Counted from the stretch's first letter, positions 34,014 to 43,382 are shown. The stretch: DNA of 64,000 nucleotides from DATENM01 sp045807725 (GCA_045807725.1 JBJMGV010000009.1:1-64000), one strand, 5' to 3'. The notes: generated by a model from the sequence alone, not told the origin. Made by a program: numbers and translations.

Positions 34014-34836
34014 TGTCGGGGCGCAGAAAAAATCAAATATCAAATAAGGTCAGGCCGCGTCGCGGCGACTTGAGTATTGCGTAACGGCGACTTGAGTATT
34101 GCGCCGTGTAACGGCTTGAGTATTGCGCCGCGTAGCGGCTTGAGTATTGCGCCGCATAGCGATTTGAATATTGCGCCGCTACGCGGCGACTTGAGTATTG
34201 CGTAACGGCGACTTGAGTATTGCGCCGCGTAGCGGCGGGTGAATTTAGCCAGGCGTTTCAACGCCTGGGAGTTGCATTGATCGCAAGAGCGCGTCGCGTA
34301 GCGACGGTTGAATATCCGCCGATTCAACCGTCGCTACGCGACGCGGCAGTAATCAGGCTGATAGGTGCAGGCATTGAAATGCCTGCCTAAACTCAATCGC
34401 CGCGACGCGGCGTCTTCATAAAATAGGTGCAGGCATTGGAATATCGCTATATGACAGAAAGGAAACGGTAGCGGACTGTCTTCATAAAATAGGTGCAGGC
34501 ATTTCAATGCCTGTCTAAACTCAATCGCTGCGACGCGGCGTCTTCATAAAATTTGAGCTTCAACTCATTTTTCCGCATTGATTAAATCCGCAGGCTCCGG
34601 TATAAAGCCTGTGTCCAGTGGATTCTCATGCATCGGAACTCCTCTAGCCAAAATTGAATGACGTGAGCCGTCGGGGTCAGACAGTCGGCATCAGTCAGCA
34701 CGCGCTTGGCCATAGCTGACGCGGCGCTACCGTCTCTCGACCGCGCTCGTCGCATCACCATCGCCGTGAGGGGTTGCGCATTCGCAGGCTCGATTCTACA
34801 TCCAGGCCCGTTGGCCCAAGTATGGAGGGACGTACC
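34014..34836. repeat. Repeat-rich intergenic region: tandem 22-27-bp units, 23-bp palindrome, 62-66-bp direct repeats
   Basis: Seven copies of TTGA(G/A)TATTGCG start at 34070, 34092, 34116, 34140, 34164, 34191 and 34213, interspersed with GCCGCGTAGCGGC palindromes. A CCAGGCG-TTTCAA-CGCCTGG hairpin (34249-34268) follows. Then comes a perfect 23-bp inverted repeat (34291-34313 with 34322-34344). Finally there are direct repeats beginning ATAGGTGCAGGCATT at 34361, 34423 (partial) and 34489. No gene is supported in the repeats; the last 250 bp are the leader of the amidohydrolase gene. Confidence 0.85.
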
Positions 34837-36360
34837 GTGAAGAAAAGCAAGCTCGCCGACTCGGCGTCGCGCGCACGCCGCGCCGTCCGCCGCTTCGTGC
34901 AAAAGTGTGAGTTCGACGAAGAGATAAATCTCAACCTGCCGATCCCGACGCAGGTCGTTTCAAACGAAGAGTATCTGCCCTACCCGCAGACCGACGAGCA
35001 GAAGCGCGTTCAGCACAACCTGATCCAGTTGGCCGACCACAACGCCAAGCTCTTGGGCGTCACGCGCCGCCAGTTCCTGCAAACATCAGGCGGTATGGCG
35101 GCGGCTTTTATGGCGATGAATTCGGTCTTCGGCAAGTTCTTCGATGTCGAGGCCAGCGAGATGATCGAGCCGGCGGCCTATGACGAAAAGTGGCCGAAGA
35201 ATCAATTCATCTTCGACATTCAAACGCACCACGTCTCGTCGGGCCGGCAGGTCTTACCGCTGCTCGGCTACCGCAAAGTCGCCGAGCGCTGGAACCCCGA
35301 CCTCAAGGGCCACGCGCATAAGATGGAAGACCTCTATCTGGCCAACTACATCAAAGAGATTTTCCTCGACAGCGACACGATGGTGGCGGTGATTTCGGGC
35401 TTCCCGTCGCCGACGGATAACTCGAACATCCTGCCGCCGCCCGATATGATCGAGACGCGCGCCAAGATCAACGGTCTTGCCGCCTCGCGTCGCATTGTCA
35501 GTCACGGCCTGTTCTCGCCCGACCTCGGCCAGCCCAATATGGAAAACATGCACCGGCAGGCCGAGCAGTTGAAGATCGAGGCGTGGAAAGGCTATCCCGG
35601 CCAAGGACTCGGCCCATCGAAACAAGGCTGGTGGCTGGACGACGAAAAAGTAGCCTATCCCACATTTGAATACGCGCGCAAAACCGGCATCAAGTTGATC
35701 TGCGTTCACAAAGGACTGCCGTTGCCCGGCTTCAACGTCGAGCACTGCGACCCGCGCGACGTGCCGAAGGCGGCGATGGACTTCCCCGACCTGACGTTCA
35801 TCCTTTATCACTCAGGTTTCAAGGGGCTGGAAAGTTCTCAGGAGATCATCAAGGCGTTTCAGACCGGCGACCTCAAGATCAGCGGCGACCCAATGAAAGA
35901 CGGCTACGTGCCGTGGGTCAGCGACATCTGCGCGGCTCGCAAGAAGAACCCGAAGATGAAGAATGTCTATATGGAGATCGGTTCAACGTTCGGCATGTTG
36001 GCCATAACCAACCCGATGCTCTGCTGCCATGTGCTCGGCATGTTGATTGACGCGTTCGGCGACGATCACGTGTTGTGGGGCACGGACTCAATCTGGTGGG
36101 GTTCGCCGCAGTGGCAGATCGAAGCCTTCCGCCGCATCCAGATGCCCAGCGAGTTGATCAGGCAGTTCGGCTGGAAGCCGCTGACGCCGGAGGTCAAGAA
36201 CAAGATATTCGGATTGAATGCGGCGCGCGTGTATGGCGTTGATGTGAAGGCGAAGCTGCACGCCATCCCGAACGACTATGTGACCCGGCTCAAGGCCGAA
36301 TACCGCAACGACGGCGGACAACGGTCGAACACGCAATACGGCTGGGTCTACGGCAGGTAG
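34837..36360 (+). CDS. TAT-signal-bearing amidohydrolase-family protein
   Basis: A GTG at 34837 is 7 nt after GGAGGG; the ATG at 34822 overlaps that Shine-Dalgarno and is less likely. The 507-aa product has GVTRRQFLQTSGGMAAAFM near residue 85, a twin-arginine motif unusually far from the N terminus. An amidohydrolase_2-type barrel follows: FIFDIQTHHVS with metal His residues, LICVHKGLPLPGF, FILYHSGFKG and DHVLWGTDSIWWGSPQWQ, where the final Asp is a metal ligand. The substrate is unknown. A terminator follows the gene. Confidence 0.8.
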   Translation: MKKSKLADSASRARRAVRRFVQKCEFDEEINLNLPIPTQVVSNEEYLPYPQTDEQKRVQHNLIQLADHNAKLLGVTRRQFLQTSGGMAAAFMAMNSVFGKFFDVEASEMIEPAAYDEKWPKNQFIFDIQTHHVSSGRQVLPLLGYRKVAERWNPDLKGHAHKMEDLYLANYIKEIFLDSDTMVAVISGFPSPTDNSNILPPPDMIETRAKINGLAASRRIVSHGLFSPDLGQPNMENMHRQAEQLKIEAWKGYPGQGLGPSKQGWWLDDEKVAYPTFEYARKTGIKLICVHKGLPLPGFNVEHCDPRDVPKAAMDFPDLTFILYHSGFKGLESSQEIIKAFQTGDLKISGDPMKDGYVPWVSDICAARKKNPKMKNVYMEIGSTFGMLAITNPMLCCHVLGMLIDAFGDDHVLWGTDSIWWGSPQWQIEAFRRIQMPSELIRQFGWKPLTPEVKNKIFGLNAARVYGVDVKAKLHAIPNDYVTRLKAEYRNDGGQRSNTQYGWVYGR

Positions 36361-36390
36361 TCAGACCGTTATCGCAACGTAGAGCGCAAA

Positions 36391-36421
36391 GGGCAGGGTT
36401 CATTCCCTGCCTTTTGTTTTT
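36391..36421 (+). terminator. Rho-independent terminator after the amidohydrolase gene
   Basis: GGCAGGG (36392-36398) pairs with CCCTGCC (36405-36411) around a 6-nt loop, followed by TTTTGTTTTT. It is 30 bp past the stop codon. Confidence 0.85.
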
Positions 36422-36439
36422 GACGAGTGATGAACAAGT

Positions 36440-36660
36440 AAGGCGATTGAATCTGGCCGCGTAGCGGCTATCTGACCTTAGCCCGGCTTTTCAAAGCCGG
36501 GATCGAGAGCCGGTAATGGCTACACGTCGCGTCAGCGACGGCTGAATCGGCGGTTATCAAGCGGCGCTGACGCGACGCACGCATTAAACCACACCTTAAT
36601 CCGTGTGCTGAAGCACGCGGCTAAACTCAGCCGCTGCTACGCGGCAGCTAACCGCATCAT
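36440..36660. repeat. Intergenic cluster of small hairpins
   Basis: Between convergent genes lie several palindromes: CCCGGC-TTTTCAAA-GCCGGG near 36481-36502, arms based on CGTCGCGTCAGCG and CGCTGACGCGACG near 36526-36576, CGTGTGC-TGAA-GCACGCG near 36602-36620, and a GCCGC-type palindrome around 36630-36650. The stems differ but the loops resemble those at 21, 34 and 49 kb. Confidence 0.75.
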
Positions 36661-36695
36661 TCTTCCTGACGATGATTTGTTAATGAGCGATTGAA

Positions 36696-38120
36696 TTATT
36701 CGCGGCGGAAGGCGAACGGGTCGGAGCGTAAGCCTGTGCTTCGCGTATAAACGGTGATCGCCACGTCAACGCCGCGCGGCAACATCGCGGTCGCGTCGGT
36801 CTTGCTCATCAGGCGAGTGATCTCGCCATTGGCGGCGATGAAGCCGGCGGGATACTTGAGCTTGCCCGCCGTCTGTCCGTTGATCTCGATGATCGAATCA
36901 CCGACCGCGAAGTGTTCGCCCTCGACGATGATCCGGCCCGACGCGCCTTTCATAAAGACGCCGCTGATCGTCGGCACGGGGCCGGTCGTCTGTCCATCGA
37001 GCGCGGCAATCGCGGCACGCAAGTTCGGGCGCGGGCCGATGCGTTTGCTCACGTCGCCGGCCTGCGGCGTGCCGGTCGCACGCAACAACTGGCGCAAGGC
37101 GGGCGGCGAAAGCGGCGACTGGCCTTTCGCTTTGACGATGCTTTCGAGCAAGGCTGCCGCGCCCGTAACCATCGAAGCGGCCCCCGATGTTGCGCCGAAA
37201 TCAATTGTGTACCAGTTATTCTCGCCCAGTTCGTGACGCAGATCGCCATAGCCCGTGGTCGTGATGTAACGCCCCCAACCCTGCACGTCAACGATGGAGC
37301 CGTAGTTCGATTCCGCCGTGCGCGTGCGGTCAGGCCCCGGCCCGTAGACGCCGCCTTCGGGCAATCCTGCGCCGACAAATATCGCGCCCGAATCGCGCTT
37401 CGTGCGATCAAACTTGCCATCGTAAGCCGCGTCGTCGAGATTCTCCGCGCCGTTACCCGCCGATTCGATGACGATGATGCCCTTCGTGGTCGCCGCTTTG
37501 ATGGCGTTGAAGATGTCCGGCTCAAATTCGATGGGAACCAGCCCGCGCCCGCTCAGCGGGTCAAAGTGCGGCCCTTGCACAGACTGTTGTTCGAGCAGGA
37601 TCACGTCGCCTGCTTCCATCGCGTCGGCGGCGCGGCGAATGGCGGCGACAACATCGGGCGTGCTGCCGCCGGTCAGCGGGTTGATCAAGCCGAGTTGCGC
37701 GCGGTTGGCGATGCCCGTGATGCCTTTGCCATCGTCGGCGGCGATGACTTCGCCGATAACTGCCGTGCCGTGATTCCAGCTCGCTTCGTTGATGGCCTGG
37801 TCGGGCAGCGGGTTGACGCCTTTGACGTAGATGAAGAGGTTCGAGGCGGCGGCGACGAGGTCGTTGTGGGTCAGGTTCCAGTTGTATTCAATGTCACAAA
37901 TGCGCACGTTCTCGCCGCGCCCGCCGGGCAGCGTCCAGGCGTAACGCGCATCGATGCCGAGCGGCGCGGCATTGAGATAACCTTGGAAGCTTTCCAGGTG
38001 ATCGGGATCATCAACCAGCGCCCGCGAACGTGGCGCGAGCGGCGACGCAATCGCCGCCAGACAAGAGACCGTCAGCAAAAACCGTATCAAAGATGAGAGC
38101 CGCAGCCGTCTATTCAACAT
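36696..38120 (-). CDS. Secreted S8-family serine peptidase (subtilase) with C-terminal IPT/TIG-like domain
   Basis: This 474-aa protein begins with a signal peptide (LIRFLLTVSCLAAIASPLAP). Catalytic residues are visible in ENVRICDIEYNWNLTH (Asp), NEASWNHGTAVIGEVIAADD (His) and TIDFGATSGAASMVTGAAAL (Ser), with the oxyanion Asn in GIIVIESAGNGAENL. After about residue 385 a beta-rich region (PTISGVFMKGASGRIIVEGE, SIIEINGQTAGKLKY) resembles an IPT/TIG domain. No pro-domain of the I9 type is obvious. It is probably an exported protease. Confidence 0.88.
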   Translation of the reverse strand: MLNRRLRLSSLIRFLLTVSCLAAIASPLAPRSRALVDDPDHLESFQGYLNAAPLGIDARYAWTLPGGRGENVRICDIEYNWNLTHNDLVAAASNLFIYVKGVNPLPDQAINEASWNHGTAVIGEVIAADDGKGITGIANRAQLGLINPLTGGSTPDVVAAIRRAADAMEAGDVILLEQQSVQGPHFDPLSGRGLVPIEFEPDIFNAIKAATTKGIIVIESAGNGAENLDDAAYDGKFDRTKRDSGAIFVGAGLPEGGVYGPGPDRTRTAESNYGSIVDVQGWGRYITTTGYGDLRHELGENNWYTIDFGATSGAASMVTGAAALLESIVKAKGQSPLSPPALRQLLRATGTPQAGDVSKRIGPRPNLRAAIAALDGQTTGPVPTISGVFMKGASGRIIVEGEHFAVGDSIIEINGQTAGKLKYPAGFIAANGEITRLMSKTDATAMLPRGVDVAITVYTRSTGLRSDPFAFRRE

Positions 38121-38331
38121 CGCTCCTGGTTCAACTCGATGATTGAGAGCTAACGAGGCGATTGTATGGGCCGCTTCGCAGTGGTGTCAAGATAGGGCGC
38201 TGCGACGTTACGCCGCGCGGTGACTCAGGTTATCGTTTCAGCCGCCGAACTTTCGCCAACGGCGGCTCGTAACGACTAAAGGCAGCAGCAAACCACGCAC
38301 TGCCATTCAATCCAATCAAAGGAGACTGCTT

Positions 38332-38514
38332 ATGCTCGGCACATTATTATGGATCGCGGCCATCATCTTAGATATTTTCGCCATCACCCACGTGATGAAC
38401 TCAAACCGCGACACCTTCTCAAAGATCGTCCTGATCGCGTTGATCCTGCTGGTGCCGATCTTCGCCGCCGGGATTTACCTGCTGATCTTCCGCGACAAAA
38501 GCTACGCCGTTTAA
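38332..38514 (+). CDS. Small PLDc_N-type membrane protein
   Basis: This 60-aa protein has its ATG behind AAAGGAG. The sequence is a two-helix membrane hairpin: LLWIAAIILDIFAITHVMNS, a polar NRDTFSKIV turn, LIALILLVPIFAAGIYLLIF and RDKS. This matches the PLDc_N domain (the N-terminal membrane anchor of cardiolipin synthases) occurring alone. Its function is unknown. Confidence 0.75.
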   Translation: MLGTLLWIAAIILDIFAITHVMNSNRDTFSKIVLIALILLVPIFAAGIYLLIFRDKSYAV

Positions 38515-38553
38515 TGCAACTGCACCTCGCACACGGCTGACTTGCAGTTCCCG

Positions 38554-38618
38554 CGATTGACCGCCGCAGGCATTCTCCTCGAAAGCCTCTCTTGCTCCGT
38601 GCTTGCGGCGGTCAATCG
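38554..38618. terminator. Long hairpin between convergent genes, possible bidirectional stop
   Basis: Arms 38554-38572 and 38600-38618 (CGATTGACCGCCGCAGGCA and its complement, 18 of 19 matching) enclose a 27-nt loop. They lie between the convergent PLDc_N-type and response-regulator genes. There is no T tract, so a factor-independent terminator role is uncertain. Confidence 0.5.
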
Positions 38619-38698
38619 GTCTTGCCTGCCTCGCTTTCTCCAACGAGTAATTTTCCCTACATCGTCAGGCGATTCAAGGAACCGAAGGCAGAAAGAGA

Positions 38699-39103
38699 TT
38701 AGTTGCAGTATAACGCGGGCTGATTTGTGCTATCGCCCACCGGACTCATACAGATGGCTATCGTCTGTAACAACTCATCAATGTCCGGCTTGATGATGTA
38801 GGCCCGCGCGCCGGCTCGCAGCGCCGCTTCAAAATCGGCGCGGTCGAATTCGCAAGAGTAGAAGATCACCGTTGCCTGCGAATCATTCGCGCAGAGCTGC
38901 CGGCAGAGGTCAGTGCCCCGCCCGTCTGAAAAGTAACTGTCCAGCACGTAGAGCGCGGGCGGACGGTCGTGAGCGGCCTTGAGCGCGTCGGCCACCGAGC
39001 GCGTCGTCGCGGCAGCGTAACCGATCTGGCCCAGCAAAGCGGCCATCATCGTGCCATTGTCTTCGTTCTCGTCCACCACCAGTATATGCGGCTGTTCGTT
39101 CAC
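38699..39103 (-). CDS. Single-domain response regulator
   Basis: This 134-aa receiver domain has no output domain. HILVVDENEDN holds the acidic pocket (Asp/Glu), ALYVLDSYFSDGRG the phospho-acceptor Asp near residue 55, VIFYSCEF the Thr/Ser position (here Ser), and ARAYIIKPDI the conserved Lys. Stand-alone receivers act as phosphorelay intermediates or bind partners. No histidine kinase is adjacent; a Crp/Fnr regulator lies upstream on the same strand. Confidence 0.88.
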   Translation of the reverse strand: MNEQPHILVVDENEDNGTMMAALLGQIGYAAATTRSVADALKAAHDRPPALYVLDSYFSDGRGTDLCRQLCANDSQATVIFYSCEFDRADFEAALRAGARAYIIKPDIDELLQTIAICMSPVGDSTNQPALYCN

Positions 39104-39250
39104 TCTCTTCTCCTTGTTCGTTTAAAGCAGCAAGCTGCCGGTAGTTTAATTCTTACTGAATCCCGGTAGGATGAATTTACCAGAGCGGCGGTGAGGGGTC
39201 TGTAGGGCAGCGAACTAATAGCAAATGGATAAGGCAATAAGGGAGGTTAC

Positions 39251-39964
39251 TTAGCTGCTGAATAACCAACTGAATGCTCTGGCGATCATCGCGTAGCATT
39301 CGCAAGAGGCGGCCTCAAGCCCCTGCCGGTCGAGAATCCGAATGCGGCCACGGCTGTAATCGATCATCCCCGTGTCTTGGATCAGGCGCGCGGCAATTGT
39401 CACGCCCGGTCGATTGACGCCGAGCATCGCCGCCAGAAATTCCTGCGTCAAGTTAATGTCGTTTGAACGCACGGCATCCTGGCTGGTCAGCAGCCAGCGA
39501 CACAACCGCTGTTCGATGGAATGGAAGCGGCTGCAAACGACCGACTGCGTGAGCTGCATCATCATCGATTGCGTGTAGCGCAGCATCACCGCTTGCAGCG
39601 AGGCGAGCTGACTGCACGCCTGCTTGAACTGGTCCGCCGGCATTCGCAGGCCGTCGTCGGCCAGTTGCATCGTAGCGTGATGTTCGGATATGCCGCCACC
39701 GAGAAAAGCCTGCAAGCCGGTGACGCCTTCATAGCCGACCATACCGACTTCGATGTTGCCGCCTTCCTGCGTGTAAGAGATCAGCGAACTCATGCCGCGA
39801 TTATGAAAGTAGACATAATCGATTGGCGCGCCGATGTGATAAAGGATCTGGCTGAACGGCAAGTGGATCGGTTCAAGTTGAGGAAGCAGTCGCTCGCGGT
39901 CTGCCGCCGGAAGGTTGAGAAGGATGCGGTTTTCGATCTGTTGGCCCGGCTCTATATTACTCAT
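39251..39964 (-). CDS. Crp/Fnr-family transcriptional regulator
   Basis: The start at 39964 gives MSNIEPGQQIENRILLNLPA, and the frame could extend upstream to 40009. The product (237 aa) has a cyclic-nucleotide-binding-like beta barrel (PFSQILYHIGAPIDYVYF, NIEVGMVGYEGVTGL) and a C-terminal winged helix with LTQEFLAAMLGVNRPGVTIA, which contains the recognition helix. The cAMP phosphate-binding RxS motif is not evident, so the ligand is unknown. No Fnr-type N-terminal Cys cluster is present. Confidence 0.88.
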   Translation of the reverse strand: MSNIEPGQQIENRILLNLPAADRERLLPQLEPIHLPFSQILYHIGAPIDYVYFHNRGMSSLISYTQEGGNIEVGMVGYEGVTGLQAFLGGGISEHHATMQLADDGLRMPADQFKQACSQLASLQAVMLRYTQSMMMQLTQSVVCSRFHSIEQRLCRWLLTSQDAVRSNDINLTQEFLAAMLGVNRPGVTIAARLIQDTGMIDYSRGRIRILDRQGLEAASCECYAMIARAFSWLFSS

Positions 39965-40078
39965 GGCGCTCGTCACCGTTGCACTCACGAGTCCACGCGC
40001 TTGAGTCAATAACTACTCTATCACCTCTGAGCAGGGAGACAAAGTAACAAGCAAGACGGGGCCATTCCATTCATCGCT

Positions 40079-41098
40079 TCACGGCTTGCCGGCGTAATAG
40101 CCCTGGCGCGCGCGTATGCGCAGGTCGGGCCGACCGGGCGCGCGCACGCTGATGCGCCTGAAGCCATTCGTCGGCTCGCCGGTCGCGTAGTAACCGAACA
40201 GGTATTGCGCCTGAAGCTCGGCGGCGATCTGGCTAAAGACCGTAGGCAGCTCTTCGACCCTGGCGAGATTGAACGCCTTGCCGCCGGTCTCCGCCGCGAG
40301 CGATTCCATAAAACGTTGGCCTTTGAGGCTGATAGTATTCAAGCGAATGCCGCCGCCGCTCGGGTTGATCGCGTAAAAGAGGCAATCGCCCTTTTGCAGC
40401 TCGCGCAAGGCGTCCGGGAGCTTATGCCGCACGCTGTAGTTTTCTTCGCCGTCAGAGATGACGACCAGCACGCGACGGCTGCCGGCGTCGGCGCTCTTTT
40501 CAAGGTACGCGGTGGCATCAACGACGGCGTCGAAAAATGCGGTCGGTTCTTTGAGCGGGCCAATCGAATGGATGCCGGCGATGGCTTCTTCGCCGCTGGT
40601 CGTGCGCGCCTTGACCAGCTTCGGCGTGATGCCTATCGAAAACAACGAAACGCTGTCGCCGGGCTTGAGCACGTCACGGATGAATTGCGTGGCTGCTTGC
40701 TGTTCAAGCGTGAACTGCGCGTTGGTGCTGCCCGACACGTCGAACAGCAACGCGATGTCCACAGGCGTCTTGCCCGGCTCGCCGAGCGCGACGACCTGTT
40801 GCGGGCGACCCTCTTCTTCGATGACCATCTCTTCGGCCTTCAAGTCTTTGACTGGCTGGCCTGCCGCGTCCGAAGCCGACACCGGAACCATAACCAGCCG
40901 CGCGCCGAGGCGGACGGGTTCGTCCTGATCTTTTTGATCCTGCGGCGGCGCGCTCTGTTGCGGTTTGGGCGCGGGCTTGCTCTGTGTCGAAGACTGATTG
41001 GCGCGCTCAGTTTGCGACAAGCCCGAACGAACCGACCCGGCCAGAAGAATCAGGCCCAACAAGAAAACGAAGAGAATGTTTCGATCACGTGAACGCAA
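40079..41098 (-). CDS. Exported VWA-domain protein of the acidobacterial VWFA-related type
   Basis: This 339-aa protein has a signal sequence (NILFVFLLGLILLAGSVRSG) and a Gln/Pro/Ser-rich linker. A beta domain follows (VPVSASDAAGQPVKDLKAEE) and then a VWA domain with the MIDAS motif DIALLFDVSGSTNAQFTLEQ (DxSxS) and VLVVISDGEENYS. The arrangement is that of the 'VWFA-related domain, Acidobacterial' family, which is greatly expanded in Acidobacteriota and supports the host assignment. Its ligand is unknown. Confidence 0.88.
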   Translation of the reverse strand: MRSRDRNILFVFLLGLILLAGSVRSGLSQTERANQSSTQSKPAPKPQQSAPPQDQKDQDEPVRLGARLVMVPVSASDAAGQPVKDLKAEEMVIEEEGRPQQVVALGEPGKTPVDIALLFDVSGSTNAQFTLEQQAATQFIRDVLKPGDSVSLFSIGITPKLVKARTTSGEEAIAGIHSIGPLKEPTAFFDAVVDATAYLEKSADAGSRRVLVVISDGEENYSVRHKLPDALRELQKGDCLFYAINPSGGGIRLNTISLKGQRFMESLAAETGGKAFNLARVEELPTVFSQIAAELQAQYLFGYYATGEPTNGFRRISVRAPGRPDLRIRARQGYYAGKP

Positions 41099-41124
41099 GG
41101 CCGCTCACCTCCTGATAATGAAAT

Positions 41125-41216
41125 GGGGCGTGACCCCGGCCCGGCAAGGACAGCTTCATCATCCGATAATTCTCAATTCGGATTCTGTTGCGCCTTCGGA
41201 TCGAACGTCACGCCCC
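41125..41216. repeat. 10-bp inverted repeat in the OmpA-VWA gap
   Basis: GGGGCGTGAC at 41125-41134 and GTCACGCCCC at 41207-41216 are perfect inverted copies 72 bp apart between two minus-strand genes. No T tract lies on the side that would terminate the OmpA gene, so its role is unclear. Confidence 0.45.
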
Positions 41217-41237
41217 GCCGTTTTTGTTACGCCAATC

Positions 41238-42272
41238 TTAGTGCGACTGGCTGGTCACTGAACGGTCAACATTAACCGGCGAGGTCAGGCCGCGATTGAC
41301 CATCAGCTTCACCTCGACGCGGCGGTTCTGCTTGCGCCCTTCGCGCGTCGTGTTGTCGGCCACCGGCATCGCTTCGCCGTAGCCGAACGGCAGGACGATG
41401 CGGCGCAGCGGAATTTCGTGCTGTGCGAGATAGCGCATCACGGCCTCGGCGCGTCGTTCGCTCAGCCGATCATTCAAGCTCTCCGAGCCATCCGATGACG
41501 CGAAGCCGCGCACTTCGATGACGTAGCCCTTCTCGCTCTTGGCCCGCGTGGCAACCTCGTCGAGCAGGGCCTTGCCTTCCGCCGTCAGCACGGCGCTGCC
41601 GACTTTGAAGTTGACGGTGGCAGTGTTCTTCTCTTCGTACTCGTCGAGCGACGAAATACGGTCGTTGGTTTTGTTGACGCCTTCGATAGCTTGATCGGCG
41701 CTCTGCTGCGCTGCCGCCGCGCCGCCCTTGGCGAGATTAGCGACCTGGCTCAGTTCTTCGACCTGGCCCGACAGGCGTTGCGCGTTCTGCTCGGCCTCGC
41801 TCAGCCGCGTCTCGGCCTGGCCGACGCGGTTCTCGACCGGCACGACCGTCGAGTTGATTGAAACAGCGATGCGCTGCGCGTCGCTTGAGAACTTGATCCT
41901 GTCGGCAACGACATTGCCCGACGCATCGCCACGCCCTTCGACTTCAACGAAGAGGCCGCGCTGCACGTCCGCCGAGCTATATTTCTTCCCGCCGCGAAAC
42001 GGGTTGCTCTTCTTCTCTTCGATCTTCGTGTTGCCGGCAATCTGCACATTCACTTCGCTGCCGCTGGCGTCACGCACCGTGACCGTGTCGTTCTCTTTCC
42101 TGAGAACGGTGCCCTGCACTTTCATCTTCTGGCCAGAAGCAACCTGCGATTGCATCTTGCGCGAATCATTGTGCGCGCTCTGCGCATTGTTATCTTGATA
42201 GGCCATGACCGAAGTGGTCAGCGCCAACAACAGGGACAGCACGAACAGATTCAACAGCGATACCTTTTTCAT
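41238..42272 (-). CDS. OmpA-family outer-membrane/periplasmic protein with DUF5666-like domain
   Basis: The start at 42272 gives MKKVSLLNLFVLSLLLALTT, a signal peptide ending near VMAYQ (344 aa total). Residues 40-130 form a beta domain of the DUF5666 type (KVQGTVLRKENDTVTVRDAS, FVEVEGRGDASGNVVADRIK). A coiled-coil region with heptads (VGQAETRLSEAEQNAQRLSG) follows. The C-terminal OmpA domain has VNFKVGSAVLTAEGKALLDE and IEVRGFASSDGSESLNDRLS, with a peptidoglycan-binding pattern and RRAEAVMRYLAQHEIP. It probably links the envelope to peptidoglycan. Confidence 0.88.
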   Translation of the reverse strand: MKKVSLLNLFVLSLLLALTTSVMAYQDNNAQSAHNDSRKMQSQVASGQKMKVQGTVLRKENDTVTVRDASGSEVNVQIAGNTKIEEKKSNPFRGGKKYSSADVQRGLFVEVEGRGDASGNVVADRIKFSSDAQRIAVSINSTVVPVENRVGQAETRLSEAEQNAQRLSGQVEELSQVANLAKGGAAAAQQSADQAIEGVNKTNDRISSLDEYEEKNTATVNFKVGSAVLTAEGKALLDEVATRAKSEKGYVIEVRGFASSDGSESLNDRLSERRAEAVMRYLAQHEIPLRRIVLPFGYGEAMPVADNTTREGRKQNRRVEVKLMVNRGLTSPVNVDRSVTSQSH

Positions 42273-42854
42273 AATGTTCTCCAATTTGATCTGAGATGAG
42301 TTTCATGTAAATTGAAGGTCGCGTAGCCGCCTGCCATAAAGGAACGGAACGAGCGCGGCTGATGACCTCCTGCTTTCGGACGCGGTTCAAGATTGACTGC
42401 CACATTGACTGATGAGCGCGCGGTGTGACCGCTAACGGTCAGCCCGCCGATGCACTTGCCGCGTCCAACAATCTTTTTCAAGCACATCTCGAACTTGTTC
42501 ATCCTTCGCTGTGAGTGTGCAAGCGCCGTGCAAAAGCGGCAGCCACGCCAACGATGAGAGCTAAAGCGCTGTCATTACATTCTTTCAACGCCGCGCGCGT
42601 CATAGGCTGCGCCGATTGGTATGTAATTTTTTCGGAAAAAACTACCCGGCTGGGCTATTTCCATACGCCTTTCGGCACACGCGCCTGACGACCGCGCACG
42701 TTTGGCAACTCGACAAATCGGCGGGAATGCGACATAAGTAATGAATAGGTGTGAAGGGCTGCGGGCCGGACCAGCCCGTGTGGACTGCCTCGATTAACGG
42801 CGCAACTTCGACGCGACCAACTTGATTCCAGGTGCGGTCAGAGGGGAGTCCATC
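42273..42854. other. Divergent promoter region, no gene supported
   Basis: About 580 bp separate the divergent OmpA-like gene and the 42855 gene, so both promoters should be here. Minus-strand frames near 42190-42502 show no motif and no good ribosome-binding site. No repeat arrays were noticed. Confidence 0.45.
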
Positions 42855-43382
42855 TTGAGAAAAGCTTTCATCGTCATTCTCGTTTGCATCATCACCATTG
42901 TGTCTGCCAGCGCAACCGCGCAGACGCGGCGGCGCAGCCCTGCTCGCCGCAACGCGAGCGCCGCCAAAGCGGCGGCTGAAAAATCATCGGCTGAAGTGAA
43001 GGCCGGTGCCGCGCGAGTCGCCGCGCAGATCAAGACCCTGACGCACTTCGTCTACCTGTACGGCGGCATCGCCAGAGGCATTGCGTCAGTCGATCAGGCC
43101 GCCAGCCAGAAAGAAGCCTCGCCTGCGACCATCGAGCAGAACAATCGCAACAAGGCGAAAGTGAGAGAGAGCCTCACGAGCCTGCGCGAAGGGCTGGACA
43201 AGCTGGAGAGCGATTTCCGTTTCAACCCTTCGCTTTCGACATACTTCCCTTACCTGTCGGGCGTCGCGCACGCGGGCGAGACGGCTGAAACCCAGGCGGC
43301 GGCCAATCGCTTCGACGACGCCGGCAAATCTCTGCTCAAGATCATCGACCAGTTGGCCGACGCGCTCGCCGCGATGCGTTGA
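42855..43382 (+). CDS. Exported protein of unknown function
   Basis: TTG at 42855 is preceded by GAGGGGAG at good spacing and places the signal peptide (KAFIVILVCIITIVSASATA) at the N terminus; an upstream ATG at 42822 would add 11 residues before it. The mature 150 residues are helical, with a basic Ala-rich start (RRRSPARRNASAAKAAAEKS) and later a SLREGLDKLESDFRFNPSLS region. No domain is recognised. It precedes the arginine operon by about 90 bp up to the argR promoter and is probably transcribed separately. Confidence 0.6.
   Translation: MRKAFIVILVCIITIVSASATAQTRRRSPARRNASAAKAAAEKSSAEVKAGAARVAAQIKTLTHFVYLYGGIARGIASVDQAASQKEASPATIEQNNRNKAKVRESLTSLREGLDKLESDFRFNPSLSTYFPYLSGVAHAGETAETQAAANRFDDAGKSLLKIIDQLADALAAMR

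Noticed and set aside
34064..34240. CRISPR-like repeats
   Set aside because: Units of 22-27 bp are directly adjoining with no unique spacers, and there are no cas genes.
34040..34327. Repetitive minus-strand frame of 95 codons
   Set aside because: Its amino-acid repeats (AILKPLRGAILKPL) are just the tandem DNA repeat being read through.
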